Shown: positions 1-9,201, counted from the first letter of the stretch. The stretch: DNA of 64,000 nt from Chryseobacterium sp. G0162 (GCF_003815715.1 NZ_CP033922.1:2572001-2636000), one strand, 5' to 3'. Made by a program: numbers and translations. The notes: a model not told the origin generated them from the letters alone.

Positions 1-98
1 ATCAATCACTTAATACTGTCTGAAATATGATCGTATCTAAACTCTTTTTTAAAGTTTTTTGAATCAAAAAGACGAATAGACTTTAATATCCAAAAAAT

Positions 99-128
99 GA
101 AGCCCGAGACTCAACAGTCCCGGGCTTC
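99..128 (-). terminator. Rho-independent terminator downstream of the dcw cluster
   Basis: GAAGCCCG pairs with CGGGCTTC, and the stem extends inward by GACT/AGTC after one mismatch. Read on the minus strand the hairpin is followed by a run of T, so it would end transcription arriving from yqeY and ftsZ. The rest of 1-228 shows no gene that I can support. Confidence 0.75.
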
Positions 129-228
129 TTAATCAAATCGATATGCAAAGGTTGTATATCCTTAGTTATGGAATGAGATACGTGTTTGTGAGATTCGAAA
201 TCGCTCCGAACCCCAGAACTCGATCACA

Positions 229-675
229 TTATGAAAGGAGCTTTTTAACCATCTCGGAAATACTTTTTCCATCTGATTTTCCAGCTAATGCTTTGGAAGC
301 AGCTCCCATTACCTTCCCTAAATCTTTAATAGACTCAGCTCCGGTTTCTGAAATTATGTTTTTAATTTCTGTTTCTAATTCTTCTGCAGAAAGCTGTTTC
401 GGTAAAAACTTCTCAATGACTTTCATCTGAGCTTCTTCCACTTCAGCAAGGTCCTGTCTTCCCTGAGCAGAAAACTGCTCAAAAGAGTCTTTACGCTGCT
501 TAATCATTCTCTGAAGAATAGCAATTTCCTGTTCTGCGGAAACTTCAGCCCCTCTGGCTTCTGTTTGTAAAAGAAGAATTTGAGATTTTACAGCACGAAG
601 GGAATCCAGAGCAACTCTGTCTTTCTCTCTCATAGCTGTTTTTATTGCTTCGCTTATTGTATTTTCTAAACTCAT
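229..675 (-). CDS. GatB/YqeY domain-containing protein
   Basis: Small (148 aa) YqeY-type protein resembling the C-terminal tail domain of the GatB amidotransferase subunit. It is mostly helical, with the family pattern of an early TAMREKD segment, LPKQLSAEEL in the middle and a GKVMGAASKAL-GKSDGK stretch near the end. Family members are thought to interact with tRNA or aminoacyl-tRNA, but the cellular role is not settled. An upstream in-frame ATG at 750 would add 25 residues that do not look like the family, so I place the start at Met 675, which begins MSLENTISEAI. It lies about 120 bp downstream of ftsZ in the same direction and is followed by a strong terminator, so it is probably the last gene of the cluster. 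Confidence 0.9.
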   Translation of the reverse strand: MSLENTISEAIKTAMREKDRVALDSLRAVKSQILLLQTEARGAEVSAEQEIAILQRMIKQRKDSFEQFSAQGRQDLAEVEEAQMKVIEKFLPKQLSAEELETEIKNIISETGAESIKDLGKVMGAASKALAGKSDGKSISEMVKKLLS

Positions 676-794
676 AATTATAATTTGAAAATCTGAAAAT
701 GAAACAATTTGAAAATTATTATTTTGCTGCAATGGGGTTATCGTTCCCACAGAATAATTTTCAAATTCTCAAATTATATCATTTTCAAATTAAT

Positions 795-2696
795 TTAGTC
801 TACGTCTTTATTTAAAAACCTGTTTTCTCTGATCTGCATAGAACCATTGTTGTCAGACATATACGTGTTGATATTTTGGTCTGAAGCATTAGTTCCGTCA
901 ATAGAGATATTTTTTCTCTTGAAAGCAGGAATAGATTCGAATTCACTCGTGCTGTCAAAGCTTTGATAACGGGAATTGAATTCTTTTAATTTATTTCTTC
1001 TTTCAATTATCTTGTCCTGGTCGATCGTTTTGTTCACGAAAGTGAATTCTGATTCTTCTGTTTTCGGAGCTTCAACTTCTGTTTTGCTTTCAAAAGCAGG
1101 CTTTGTTTTAACTTTTGGTTCTTCTTTTTGATAGAAGGTTTCAATTTTCTGAGCAGGTTCTGCTACAGCACTTGCCGGAGCATTAAACTCTGCTTTAGGC
1201 TGTCCGTAATCTGTCTTAGGTTCATTCCTGATAGGCTCATTAACGAAGAAATTGAATTCAACCGGTTTCTCTTGTGAAGAATTGTTATTGAATACATTAC
1301 CAGACTGAGGGTCTTCTTTTTTATTATCAAAATCAAATGAGAAAGACTGAATTTCCAAATCGTTTGGATCTTCCTCTTCTTCAATAGAAAGTAGGCTATA
1401 TTCCTCCTGCTCATCTTCATTTCTCCATCCTTGTTCAGGAGTGTTAACTGTACTTTCTTCTTTATCAAAGAATTTTATTTCTGTTCTGATTTCCTCTTCC
1501 TCAATAATCATTTTTTTTTCGGTAGAAGTCACATTGAATGGAGTATCATGGTCCTCATCATCCAACCTGAAAAGGCTTTTTCCTCCGAAATCATGCGTTA
1601 TTTCAGGAGCAGACTCTCTTTCTTCTCTTGTTTTAAAAGGAGAAGATTTTGGGGACTCTAAATTATCGTTAAGACTGATTCTGATCTTTTCTGTAGGACC
1701 TGAAAATTTCTTATTATCATTAGAGAATCCTGTAGCGATAACAAGTACACTTACTGCATCTCCTAATTCTTCATCAGCACCCACCCCGAAAATAATATCT
1801 GCGGTATTTCCAGCTTCTTTCTGGATGTGGTCCATAATGATACCGATCTCGTCCATCGTAACTTCTTCAGCACCACTTCTGATCAACAATAGTACATTTT
1901 TAGCACCTGTAATCTTGTTATCATTCAATAACGGAGAATCCAATGCTTTTCTTACGGCTTCTTCAGCCTTATTTTCACCTGAAGCAGTACCTGTAGACAT
2001 TAGCGCTGTACCAGAGTTCTGAAGGACAGATTTAGCATCTCTAAAGTCAATGTTTACATCAAAGTACCCTGTAATAACTTCTGCCATTCCTTTAGCGGCA
2101 TTGGCTAACACTTCATCGGCCTTAGAGAATCCTTGTTTGAATCCAAGGTTTCCAAATTGCTGTCTCAGTTTATCGTTGTTGATGACAATTAATGAATCAA
2201 CATTATTTTTTAATTTATCAAGTCCGTTTTCAGCTTGTTCCAATCTTCTTTTTCCTTCGAAACTGAAAGGGACGGTAACAATACCTACGGTTAGGATTCC
2301 CATGTCTTTTGCTACTTTAGCAATGACAGGAGCTGCTCCGGTACCTGTACCACCACCCATTCCGGCAGTGATGAACACCATTTTCGTGTTCTGCCCCATA
2401 GCGGCTTTGATATCTTCAATACTTTCAATAGCAGATTTTTCTCCTACTTCAGGATCTGCACCAGCTCCAAGACCTTCCGTGATGGAAGTTCCCAATTGAA
2501 CTTTATTGGCAACAGGGTTATTATCCAGGGTTTGGGCATCTGTATTACAGATCACGAAATCAACCCCGTGGATCCCTTTTTCGTACATGTGTTTTAGTGC
2601 GTTGTTTCCTCCGCCTCCTACACCGATTACTTTTATGATGGATGAATTTCCCTTTGGTAGGTCAAATGAAAATCCTTGTGTACCTATATTTTCCAT
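795..2696 (-). CDS. ftsZ: cell division protein FtsZ
   Basis: Tubulin-like GTPase that polymerises into the cytokinetic ring at midcell. The nucleotide-binding GGGGNN is at residues 27-32 and the tubulin signature GGGTGTG at 114-120. The GTPase core runs to about residue 335. At 633 aa the protein is far longer than the usual 380-400. The extra length is a linker of roughly 270 residues, rich in Glu, Lys, Asn, Pro and Phe and predicted disordered, followed by a short basic and hydrophobic tail (ENRFLNKDVD at the end). Long linkers are known in Flavobacteriia; here it probably spaces the ring from membrane-bound FtsA. ftsA ends 91 bp upstream in the same direction. Confidence 0.98.
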   Translation of the reverse strand: MENIGTQGFSFDLPKGNSSIIKVIGVGGGGNNALKHMYEKGIHGVDFVICNTDAQTLDNNPVANKVQLGTSITEGLGAGADPEVGEKSAIESIEDIKAAMGQNTKMVFITAGMGGGTGTGAAPVIAKVAKDMGILTVGIVTVPFSFEGKRRLEQAENGLDKLKNNVDSLIVINNDKLRQQFGNLGFKQGFSKADEVLANAAKGMAEVITGYFDVNIDFRDAKSVLQNSGTALMSTGTASGENKAEEAVRKALDSPLLNDNKITGAKNVLLLIRSGAEEVTMDEIGIIMDHIQKEAGNTADIIFGVGADEELGDAVSVLVIATGFSNDNKKFSGPTEKIRISLNDNLESPKSSPFKTREERESAPEITHDFGGKSLFRLDDEDHDTPFNVTSTEKKMIIEEEEIRTEIKFFDKEESTVNTPEQGWRNEDEQEEYSLLSIEEEEDPNDLEIQSFSFDFDNKKEDPQSGNVFNNNSSQEKPVEFNFFVNEPIRNEPKTDYGQPKAEFNAPASAVAEPAQKIETFYQKEEPKVKTKPAFESKTEVEAPKTEESEFTFVNKTIDQDKIIERRNKLKEFNSRYQSFDSTSEFESIPAFKRKNISIDGTNASDQNINTYMSDNNGSMQIRENRFLNKDVD

Positions 2697-2787
2697 AACT
2701 ATACTTTTAATAATTATAATTGATAATTGACTGATGATAATTGATAAGGAAAAGATCGTTTATCGCTTATCATTCATCATTTATAAT

Positions 2788-4173
2788 TTACTCTACTTCT
2801 TCAAAGAATTTTTTTACTTTTTCCATAAGCGACTGCCCGAAGGTCAACTTCGCTTTTCTGTTTTCCTGCTTTTCATCGGCAACCAATTGTTCCTGAACTG
2901 GAGCTGCAGCCTGTTGAACGGGTTGAACAGTTTCTGTCTGTACAGGAGCTGCTTCAGGCTTAGTTTGCTCTTTTACAACCTCCTCTATATCGTCAATAGT
3001 CTGCTTTTTATCTCTGATCTTCAAACTTTCCATCAGCAACCCAATAGACGTAGCAAATTCAGGGCCTTTCAGATACTGATTTTTATCGTTGGCGATATAT
3101 TCATTCGCAAAACCGATTCTGCTGTCAAAACCTGTGGTATAGTTGGCCAGTTGTCTAAGGTGCTTAAGGTTTGATCCACCACCTGTCAGAACAATTCCGG
3201 CAATCAGCTTTTTCTTTTGTTCAAAGGCTCCGTAGGCTTTTAACTCGGTATTTACCATTTCCAAAACTTCTTCTACTCTTGCATTGATGATTTGAGCAAG
3301 GGTTTTTAAAGAGATTTCCTTATCTGGTCGCCCATGAAGTCCGGGAATTGTTACAAAAGTACTGTCTTTTTCTAATTCGGAAACAGCCGAACCGAATTTT
3401 ACTTTCAATTGTTCAGCATGTTTTTCAATAATGGAGCAACCTTCTTTGATATCTTCCGTAATAATTCCACCTCCGTAAGGGATTACGCAGGTATGGCGGA
3501 TGATATTGTCTTTGAAGATTGCAATATCTGTAGTTCCTCCTCCGATGTCTACAATAGCAACTCCGGCTTCTTTCTCTTCTTTGGTAAGAACAGCTTCAGA
3601 AGAGGCTAATGGTTCTAAAGTAAGGGCTTCCATTTCTAGTCCGGCTTCGCGAACGCATCTTGCAATATTTCTGATGCTTCCCATTTGCCCGACAACAACG
3701 TGGAAGTTAGCTTCTAAACGTTTTCCGTGCATTCCGACAGGTTCCTGAATTTCCCCTTCGGAATCCACTTTATATTCTTGTGGAAGGACATGGATAATTT
3801 CTTCTCCAGGAAGCATAACCAGTTTCTTGACCTGATCTTTTAATGCTTCAATATCATCATCTGTGATGAATTTATCCGGATGTTCACGCATAATATAATC
3901 GGAGTGCTGCAGAGAACGAATGTGTTTTCCTGCAATACCTACCGTAACTTTGCGGATAGGAACCCCGGCACTGGATTGTGCCTCGGATACTGCAGCCTTG
4001 ATTGAATTAATTGTCTGTGAAATATTATTCACAATACCTTTATGAACACCAAGACTTTTAGCTTTTCCTACACCGAGAACTTCTATTTTCCCGTGTGCAT
4101 TCCTTCTTCCGACAATCGCGACTATCTTTGTTGTCCCGATGTCCAGACCTACTGAATACTCTTGATTTTCCAT
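2788..4173 (-). CDS. ftsA: cell division protein FtsA
   Basis: Actin-fold ATPase that tethers FtsZ filaments to the inner membrane. The phosphate-1 loop reads GLDIGTTKIVAIVG close to the N-terminus, the phosphate-2 motif VDIGGGTTDIAIF lies in the middle, and the adenosine motif IVLTGGGSNL follows. The C-terminus is a Gln/Pro/Glu-rich spacer and then an amphipathic helix ending KKFFEEVE, which fits the membrane-targeting sequence. I start at Met 4173 because homologs begin just before DIGTTK; an in-frame ATG at 4209 would add 12 residues and abuts a repeat element. Same direction as ftsQ and ftsZ. Confidence 0.97.
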   Translation of the reverse strand: MENQEYSVGLDIGTTKIVAIVGRRNAHGKIEVLGVGKAKSLGVHKGIVNNISQTINSIKAAVSEAQSSAGVPIRKVTVGIAGKHIRSLQHSDYIMREHPDKFITDDDIEALKDQVKKLVMLPGEEIIHVLPQEYKVDSEGEIQEPVGMHGKRLEANFHVVVGQMGSIRNIARCVREAGLEMEALTLEPLASSEAVLTKEEKEAGVAIVDIGGGTTDIAIFKDNIIRHTCVIPYGGGIITEDIKEGCSIIEKHAEQLKVKFGSAVSELEKDSTFVTIPGLHGRPDKEISLKTLAQIINARVEEVLEMVNTELKAYGAFEQKKKLIAGIVLTGGGSNLKHLRQLANYTTGFDSRIGFANEYIANDKNQYLKGPEFATSIGLLMESLKIRDKKQTIDDIEEVVKEQTKPEAAPVQTETVQPVQQAAAPVQEQLVADEKQENRKAKLTFGQSLMEKVKKFFEEVE

Positions 4174-4210
4174 TTTTATATCGATTTGATTTTTTTCTAC
4201 TTTTTCCATG

Positions 4211-4258
4211 GCAGGATCAGGTCCTGCTTTGTGTTAATAGTCCTTTAGGACCTTTTTT
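4211..4258. repeat. two-hairpin intergenic element, copy C
   Basis: It fills the ftsQ-ftsA gap. A first hairpin (GCAGGA/TCCTGC) is followed by a spacer containing GTTAA, a second hairpin (GTCC/GGAC) and a T-run. The order and spacing match the copies at 7887-7939 and 13773-13825. Confidence 0.6.
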
Positions 4259-5225
4259 ATTCTATTTTCACCTTTGGTTTCGGCTTTGGCTTGGACTGTG
4301 CCGGGGCCGTTGTTTTTTTCTCTGTTTTCTTTGCCTGTATTTTAGGTTTTGTACTCTCTTTCGGTTTTGCCGGGGGTGAGCTTGTTTTTTTTACTTCTGC
4401 AATCTTTGGCTTTACCTCTGCTTTTTTAGCAGCGGCAGTGAGTGCAGGAGCTTTTGCCATTTCTAATCTACCCGCCTTCAGGATACTGTCGTTTTCCTTG
4501 AAGTGAGGATTGAGAGTGGTCACAATCTGGTTTTGATACTTTACAGAGACCATACTGTATTTTTGCGGATCCTGATAGACCAGGTATTTTTCCACAAAGG
4601 TTTTAAATCCTTTTACTTTAAAATCAATATTATCGAGATCTCCAATTTCCACTCTGTAGTTTCCTTCGCTGGTCAGGAGGTTATAGCTGTCCTTGCTTTT
4701 TGAAATTCCAATAAAATATTTCTTACTAAAATCATCGTTATCAATTTTTCCAACCAGTTCTGCCAGTTTTTCATATTCATCCGGCTGTACATTTCCTGTT
4801 ACAAGCATACAAGGATGGGAATAGGTTCTTGAAATAGGAAATTCAATTCCTTTTTCGTCTACATAAAAGTCTTTTCCATCTTTATTAAGCCTGAATACCG
4901 GAACCCTCTGTTTGATATCAAGGTTCAATTTTCCGTTTAGGTTTAGATAAACATTGGCACTATCCACTGCGGGAAGTGCATTGATCTTTTTTTCCAAAGC
5001 CGGAATATTCAGATCTCCTACTTTTCCTGATGGATTCTCTTTTTTTACAATTTCCCTGATATCTTTTTCATCAACAAAGTAAACAGGAGTTTTTTCATTC
5101 ATTTTTACAGAAATCTTATTATCCGTAATCTTTTGGCCACCGAATCTCTTCAACGAGAAACTCAGTAACAATCCAAGGATGATTACCGTGATAACAATTT
5201 TTAATATTCTGTACTTATTTTTCAT
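4257..5225 (-). CDS. ftsQ: cell division protein FtsQ/DivIB-like, with basic C-terminal tail
   Basis: Bitopic divisome protein. It has a short cytoplasmic N-terminus, one membrane segment at about residues 9-25 (ILKIVITVIILGLLLSF), and a periplasmic region with a POTRA-like part (about 40-110) and a beta domain. In the divisome FtsQ links the Z-ring proteins to FtsL and FtsI. The last 70 or so residues are an unusual low-complexity tail built of Lys, Pro, Ala and Thr, ending KPKPKPKVKIE. The tail would be periplasmic and might contact peptidoglycan; this is inference. The gene sits between murC and ftsA, its normal dcw position. Confidence 0.92.
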   Translation of the reverse strand: MKNKYRILKIVITVIILGLLLSFSLKRFGGQKITDNKISVKMNEKTPVYFVDEKDIREIVKKENPSGKVGDLNIPALEKKINALPAVDSANVYLNLNGKLNLDIKQRVPVFRLNKDGKDFYVDEKGIEFPISRTYSHPCMLVTGNVQPDEYEKLAELVGKIDNDDFSKKYFIGISKSKDSYNLLTSEGNYRVEIGDLDNIDFKVKGFKTFVEKYLVYQDPQKYSMVSVKYQNQIVTTLNPHFKENDSILKAGRLEMAKAPALTAAAKKAEVKPKIAEVKKTSSPPAKPKESTKPKIQAKKTEKKTTAPAQSKPKPKPKVKIE

Positions 5226-5240
5226 ACATTTTCTGTATTC

Positions 5241-5281
5241 ATGTATTTATGTAAAATGTATTCATGAATACGTAAATACAT
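5241..5281. repeat. nested palindromes in the murC-ftsQ gap
   Basis: Outer arms ATGTATTTA (5241-5249) and TAAATACAT (5273-5281) enclose a perfect 14-bp palindrome GTATTCATGAATAC (5258-5271). There is no T-run, so it does not look like a simple terminator. Confidence 0.6.
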
Positions 5282-5290
5282 TATTACTTT

Positions 5291-6649
5291 TTACAATTTA
5301 TTTATCCATTCACAGATTGGGTCGTACAGGGTATCTATATTCCCGGCTCCTACGGTGAGAAGGATGTCAAATTCTTTTTCTTTTATTTTTTCAAAAGCAT
5401 CAGATAAAGTTGATACTTCTTTTTTGTCTAATGTTACTTTGTCCAACAACCAGCTTGAAGTAATTCCTTCAAAATTCTCCTGAAGTTCTCTTGCCGGATA
5501 AATGTCCAATAAGATCAATTCGTCTGCCTTACTCAGACTTTCTGCAAATCCGTCTGCAAAATCTCTTGTTCTGCTAAACAGGTGCGGCTGGAAGGCTACC
5601 AATAATTTTTTATTGGGGTAAAATGTTTTAATAGAGCTCATTACCGCATTGATTTCTGTAGGGTGGTGAGCATAATCATCAATATAAATTTTACCGTTTT
5701 CGTAAAAATGCTTGGTATATCTTCTTTTAATTCCCTTAAAATTGGCAATTGCTTTTTTCAGCGTATCAAAATCTACGCCCAAATTATGCAAAATTGCCAA
5801 TGCTACTGTAGCATTTTCTACATTATGGATTCCCGGGATTTCCCAAACAAAATCTTTTATTGTTTCTGTTGGAGTATGGAAGTCAAAATAAATCTTATCA
5901 TGATCCATTCTCAGGTTATCCGAATAGTAATCAGCTTTTTCGTTTACAGCGTAAGTCTGATGGGCTCTTCCGATTTCAATTCCTTTTCTTACAAATAGTT
6001 GTTTATCTTCAGGAACTAGGGCTGCAAATTGTCTGAAGCCTTCTTCAATATGGCTTTTATCTCCATAAATATCCAGGTGGTCTGCATCAGTTGAAGTCAC
6101 TACTGCCCAATCCGGAGAGAGGTTCAGAAAGCTTCTGTCATATTCATCTGCCTCCACCACTGAATAGGTGGAACCGTTGTATAGAAAGTTTGACTTAAAG
6201 TTCTCAGAAATTCCTCCTAAAAAGCATGAGAACGGTAAGTTTGCTTCTTTGCATAGGTGAGAAACCAGGGTAGAGGTAGTGGTCTTCCCGTGGGTTCCAG
6301 CTACTGCGATGCAGTCTGTATTTTCCGTAATTAAGCCTAAAACTTTTGCACGTTTCAACACTTCAAACTGACTTTGATTGAAATGATCTAAGATTCCAAG
6401 CGTTTTAATGGCAGGAGTATAGATTACCAATGTATCTTCTTTATGAAGGGATGTAATTCTTTTGTCTATAAGATCTTCAAAAACAATATCAATCCCTTCT
6501 TTCATCAGATTTTGGGTAAGCTTGGTGTTGGTTTTATCGTAACCCAATACTTTTTTACCGGACGCATGGAAGTAACGTGCTAAAGCACTCATTCCGATAC
6601 CTCCGATTCCAACGAAGTAAAAGTTTTGATATGTTTCTAAGTTCTTCAT
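5291..6649 (-). CDS. murC: UDP-N-acetylmuramate--L-alanine ligase
   Basis: Cytoplasmic ATP-dependent ligase that adds L-alanine to UDP-MurNAc, the first step of stem-peptide assembly. It has the Rossmann-type UDP-binding motif VGIGGIGMSALARYF at residues 12-26, the Mur-family ATP loop AGTHGKTTTSTL near residue 118, EADEYDRSFL in the central domain and DDYAHHPTEI in the C-terminal part. The length of 452 aa is normal. The gap of 126 bp to murG contains a MITE-like repeat. Confidence 0.97.
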   Translation of the reverse strand: MKNLETYQNFYFVGIGGIGMSALARYFHASGKKVLGYDKTNTKLTQNLMKEGIDIVFEDLIDKRITSLHKEDTLVIYTPAIKTLGILDHFNQSQFEVLKRAKVLGLITENTDCIAVAGTHGKTTTSTLVSHLCKEANLPFSCFLGGISENFKSNFLYNGSTYSVVEADEYDRSFLNLSPDWAVVTSTDADHLDIYGDKSHIEEGFRQFAALVPEDKQLFVRKGIEIGRAHQTYAVNEKADYYSDNLRMDHDKIYFDFHTPTETIKDFVWEIPGIHNVENATVALAILHNLGVDFDTLKKAIANFKGIKRRYTKHFYENGKIYIDDYAHHPTEINAVMSSIKTFYPNKKLLVAFQPHLFSRTRDFADGFAESLSKADELILLDIYPARELQENFEGITSSWLLDKVTLDKKEVSTLSDAFEKIKEKEFDILLTVGAGNIDTLYDPICEWINKL

Positions 6650-6668
6650 TATTTATTAAAAATTTTCA

Positions 6669-6765
6669 TTTGTCATTGGCTGTGCCGAATCTGTGATTTC
6701 CGAGGACCAAGAAATCTCAATAATTGAGATTCTTCACTTCACTACGTTTCGTTCAGAATGACAAA
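6669..6765. mobile_element. 97-bp MITE-like palindromic element between murC and murG
   Basis: Terminal inverted repeats TTTGTCATT (6669-6677) and AATGACAAA (6757-6765) are perfect over 9 bp. Inside is a second perfect inverted repeat, AATCTCAAT and ATTGAGATT, with a 1-nt loop (6713-6731). No open reading frame and no clear target-site duplication is visible. The inner part resembles the dispersed 'GTCATTCTGAACG..GAAGAATCTC' type of bacterial repeat; that link is from memory. Confidence 0.6.
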
Positions 6766-6775
6766 CCCTACATAT

Positions 6776-7876
6776 TTATCTTATTATTTTAAATATCTCA
6801 TCTACAATCTCTTTCGTGGCATTTGGCTTAGCAAAATACTCAAGATTGTCGGACATTTCTTTTCTCACATTTTCGTTTTCGCAGATTTCTGATAATGTAT
6901 TCCAGAATTTCTCCTGCATTTCAGAGTCTTTTACCATTCTGGCAGCATTTTTTTCAACCAGGTTCATGGCATTTTTGGTTTGGTGGTCTTCTGCCGCAAA
7001 TGGGAATGGCACCAATAATACCGGCTTTTGTGCTACTGCCAACTCTGAAATGGCAATGGCTCCGGCTCTTGAAACGATGATGTCTGCTGCAGAATAGGCC
7101 AATTCCATGTCTTTGATAAATTCACGGATCTGAATATTCCTGGTATCAATATTTTTCGTTTCTTCAATAATATCTTTATAATCAAGCTTTCCGGTCTGCC
7201 AGATCAGCTGATAATCTTTGTCTACAATTTGTTTTAAATGAGATTTCCAGGCATTATTTAATGTTCTGGAGCCTAAAGATCCACCTACCGATAAAATGGT
7301 AAGTTTATCCTTATTTAATCCCATTTTTTCTTTTGCCTGAGCAGTATCCTGCATCCCAGAAATAATAACAGAACGGATCGGATTTCCAAGAAATTTTATC
7401 TTTTCTGCTGGGAAGCCTGCTACTTTAGGGTAAGCTGTAAATATCGCTTTAGCTGCTTTACTTAAAATTTTATTGGTTACACCAGCATGAGCGTTCTGTT
7501 CTTGAATAAAGACCGGAACTCCCAATTTGGTAGCTTCATATAAAGCAGGTCCGCTTGCAAATCCTCCTGTTCCTATCGCAACATCCGGTTTAAATTCTTT
7601 GATGATGGCTTTTGATCTGTTTAAACTTTTCAAAATCTTGAAAGGGAGTCCTAAGTTGGACAACAGGTTTCCTCTGTCGATTCCGGCGATATCAATTCCT
7701 TCAATTTTGTATCCGGCTTGTGGAACTTTTTCCATTTCCATTTTTCCGTTGGCTCCAATGAACAAAAATTCTGCATCAGGAAATCTGCTCTTGATCTCAT
7801 CAGCGATGGCGATGGCAGGGAAGATATGTCCTCCTGTTCCTCCGCCTGATAGTAATATTTTTAGTCTTTTGCTCAT
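6776..7876 (-). CDS. murG: UDP-N-acetylglucosamine--N-acetylmuramyl-(pentapeptide) pyrophosphoryl-undecaprenol N-acetylglucosamine transferase
   Basis: GT28 glycosyltransferase that converts lipid I to lipid II on the cytoplasmic face of the inner membrane. The N-terminal glycine loop GGGTGGHIFPAIAIADEI is at about residues 11-28. A second loop SVGGSLGSRTLN opens the C-terminal domain, and the UDP-GlcNAc pocket contains SRAGAIAISEL. The length of 366 aa is typical. It follows ftsW in the direction of transcription, across a gap that holds copy A of the two-hairpin element. Confidence 0.97.
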   Translation of the reverse strand: MSKRLKILLSGGGTGGHIFPAIAIADEIKSRFPDAEFLFIGANGKMEMEKVPQAGYKIEGIDIAGIDRGNLLSNLGLPFKILKSLNRSKAIIKEFKPDVAIGTGGFASGPALYEATKLGVPVFIQEQNAHAGVTNKILSKAAKAIFTAYPKVAGFPAEKIKFLGNPIRSVIISGMQDTAQAKEKMGLNKDKLTILSVGGSLGSRTLNNAWKSHLKQIVDKDYQLIWQTGKLDYKDIIEETKNIDTRNIQIREFIKDMELAYSAADIIVSRAGAIAISELAVAQKPVLLVPFPFAAEDHQTKNAMNLVEKNAARMVKDSEMQEKFWNTLSEICENENVRKEMSDNLEYFAKPNATKEIVDEIFKIIR

Positions 7877-7886
7877 TGTTTAATAT

Positions 7887-7939
7887 AATAGGACTGCGTC
7901 CGATTTTTTGTTAAATCGTCCCTTCGGGACTCTTTTAGG
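7887..7939. repeat. two-hairpin intergenic element, copy A
   Basis: It fills the ftsW-murG gap. AGGAC/GTCC form a first hairpin, then GTTAAATC, then GTCCC-TTC-GGGAC and CTTTT. It shares order, spacing and many bases with copy B (13773) and, more weakly, copy C (4211). Confidence 0.7.
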
Positions 7940-7940
7940 T

Positions 7941-9179
7941 TTATGCGATATCGTTTATTTCTGCTATGCTTTGTTTTTTGCCCATTCCTTCTTCATCGTA
8001 AATCTGAATTCTGGAGCTTATATTTAAGATAATTCCTAGCTGTAAATAGGTTACCAGCATCGAGGTTCCTCCATAACTGATCAGTGGTAATGGCTGTCCT
8101 GTTACCGGGATCAGATTCACAGCAACGGCAATATTGACCGATAACTGTATAAAAATCATTACCCCGAGACTGAGCACCAGCAACGATCCGAAGAAGGCTG
8201 GCATTTTACTCGCGATCATCACAATTCGTATCATCATAATCAGATAGAGACTGATCAAAAAGGCAGCTCCGATTACTCCGTATTCTTCTACGATAACCGC
8301 GAAGATAAAGTCGGAGGCGGATTGTGGAAGCATTTGCTTTAAGGCACTTTTTCCTGGTCCCATTCCTGTAATTCCACCGTGTACAATGGCGGCTTTGGCC
8401 TGCATTACCTGATAGTTCTTTGCTTTTACACTTTCATCATCTGTGTCTGCTGATTTTGCTTTGCTTGATGTAAATGTTTCAATACGGCTCATCCATGTGT
8501 GAACACGGTTTCCGCCAATCATATTGGTATTTAATGCAATCAACAGGAAGAATACAATGGCTACAAATGAGGCTGAAATAAAACCCGCAATGTATTTCCA
8601 GTGAAGCTGTCCGACAATCAAAACAATTACTGAAACCATCAGAATCATTAATGCGGTAGAACCGTTATCTTTTGCTACCAGTACAAAAACAAGAAGAATA
8701 GGTCCGAAAATATACATGATATTCTCTATTGGAAGCCTTTCTCTTGTGATCTTCTTGGTTAAGTATCTGCATAAATAGATAATCAACATCAGGAAGGCGA
8801 ATGATGATGGCTGAAAGGAAATGGGGGTACCCGGAATTTTCAACCATCTGGAAGCACTGGCTCCATCAATGGTTTGGCCGGTAAACATGGTAACAATCAA
8901 TAAAACGATCATCAGCCCCAGTAGAATACTGCTGAGCTTTCCGATGTATTCGTATTTTATAGTTCCTACAAGCCTCATAATGGCTAATCCAAGGAGTACA
9001 AAGAACATATGTTTGATAACGTGGCCTGTGGTGGTTCCGTTATTCACAATATATTCCAGGTTTGAACTTGCAGAGTAAACAGGGAAAATAGAGAAAATGG
9101 AGATCACAAGAATGACCATCCAAAGTACTTTATCGCCCTTTAGAAATTCAAATCTGGTTTCTGTATTCTGCTCGTCCAT
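7941..9179 (-). CDS. ftsW: SEDS glycosyltransferase FtsW
   Basis: Polytopic inner-membrane peptidoglycan polymerase of the SEDS family, partner of the transpeptidase FtsI at the septum. About ten hydrophobic segments are visible. The family signature near the C-terminus reads NLIPVTGQPLPLISYGGTS, and a large loop around residue 220-280 carries a charged stretch (SSKAKSADTDDESVKAKNY). I use Met 9179 (MDEQNTETRFEFL); an upstream ATG at 9212 would overlap the end of murD by 11 nt. Order murD-ftsW-murG is normal for dcw clusters. Confidence 0.95.
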   Translation of the reverse strand: MDEQNTETRFEFLKGDKVLWMVILVISIFSIFPVYSASSNLEYIVNNGTTTGHVIKHMFFVLLGLAIMRLVGTIKYEYIGKLSSILLGLMIVLLIVTMFTGQTIDGASASRWLKIPGTPISFQPSSFAFLMLIIYLCRYLTKKITRERLPIENIMYIFGPILLVFVLVAKDNGSTALMILMVSVIVLIVGQLHWKYIAGFISASFVAIVFFLLIALNTNMIGGNRVHTWMSRIETFTSSKAKSADTDDESVKAKNYQVMQAKAAIVHGGITGMGPGKSALKQMLPQSASDFIFAVIVEEYGVIGAAFLISLYLIMMIRIVMIASKMPAFFGSLLVLSLGVMIFIQLSVNIAVAVNLIPVTGQPLPLISYGGTSMLVTYLQLGIILNISSRIQIYDEEGMGKKQSIAEINDIA

Positions 9180-9201
9180 AATTAATGCTATTGGCTTCTG
9201 A

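Noticed and set aside
160..235. tRNA-like sequence: TTCGAAT on the minus strand near 190-205 resembles a T-loop
   Set aside because: The flanking five-base stems do not pair, and no anticodon or acceptor stem can be formed.
143..430. 95-aa plus-strand reading frame over the end of the YqeY gene
   Set aside because: It is antisense to YqeY for most of its length and crosses only AT-rich sequence before it.
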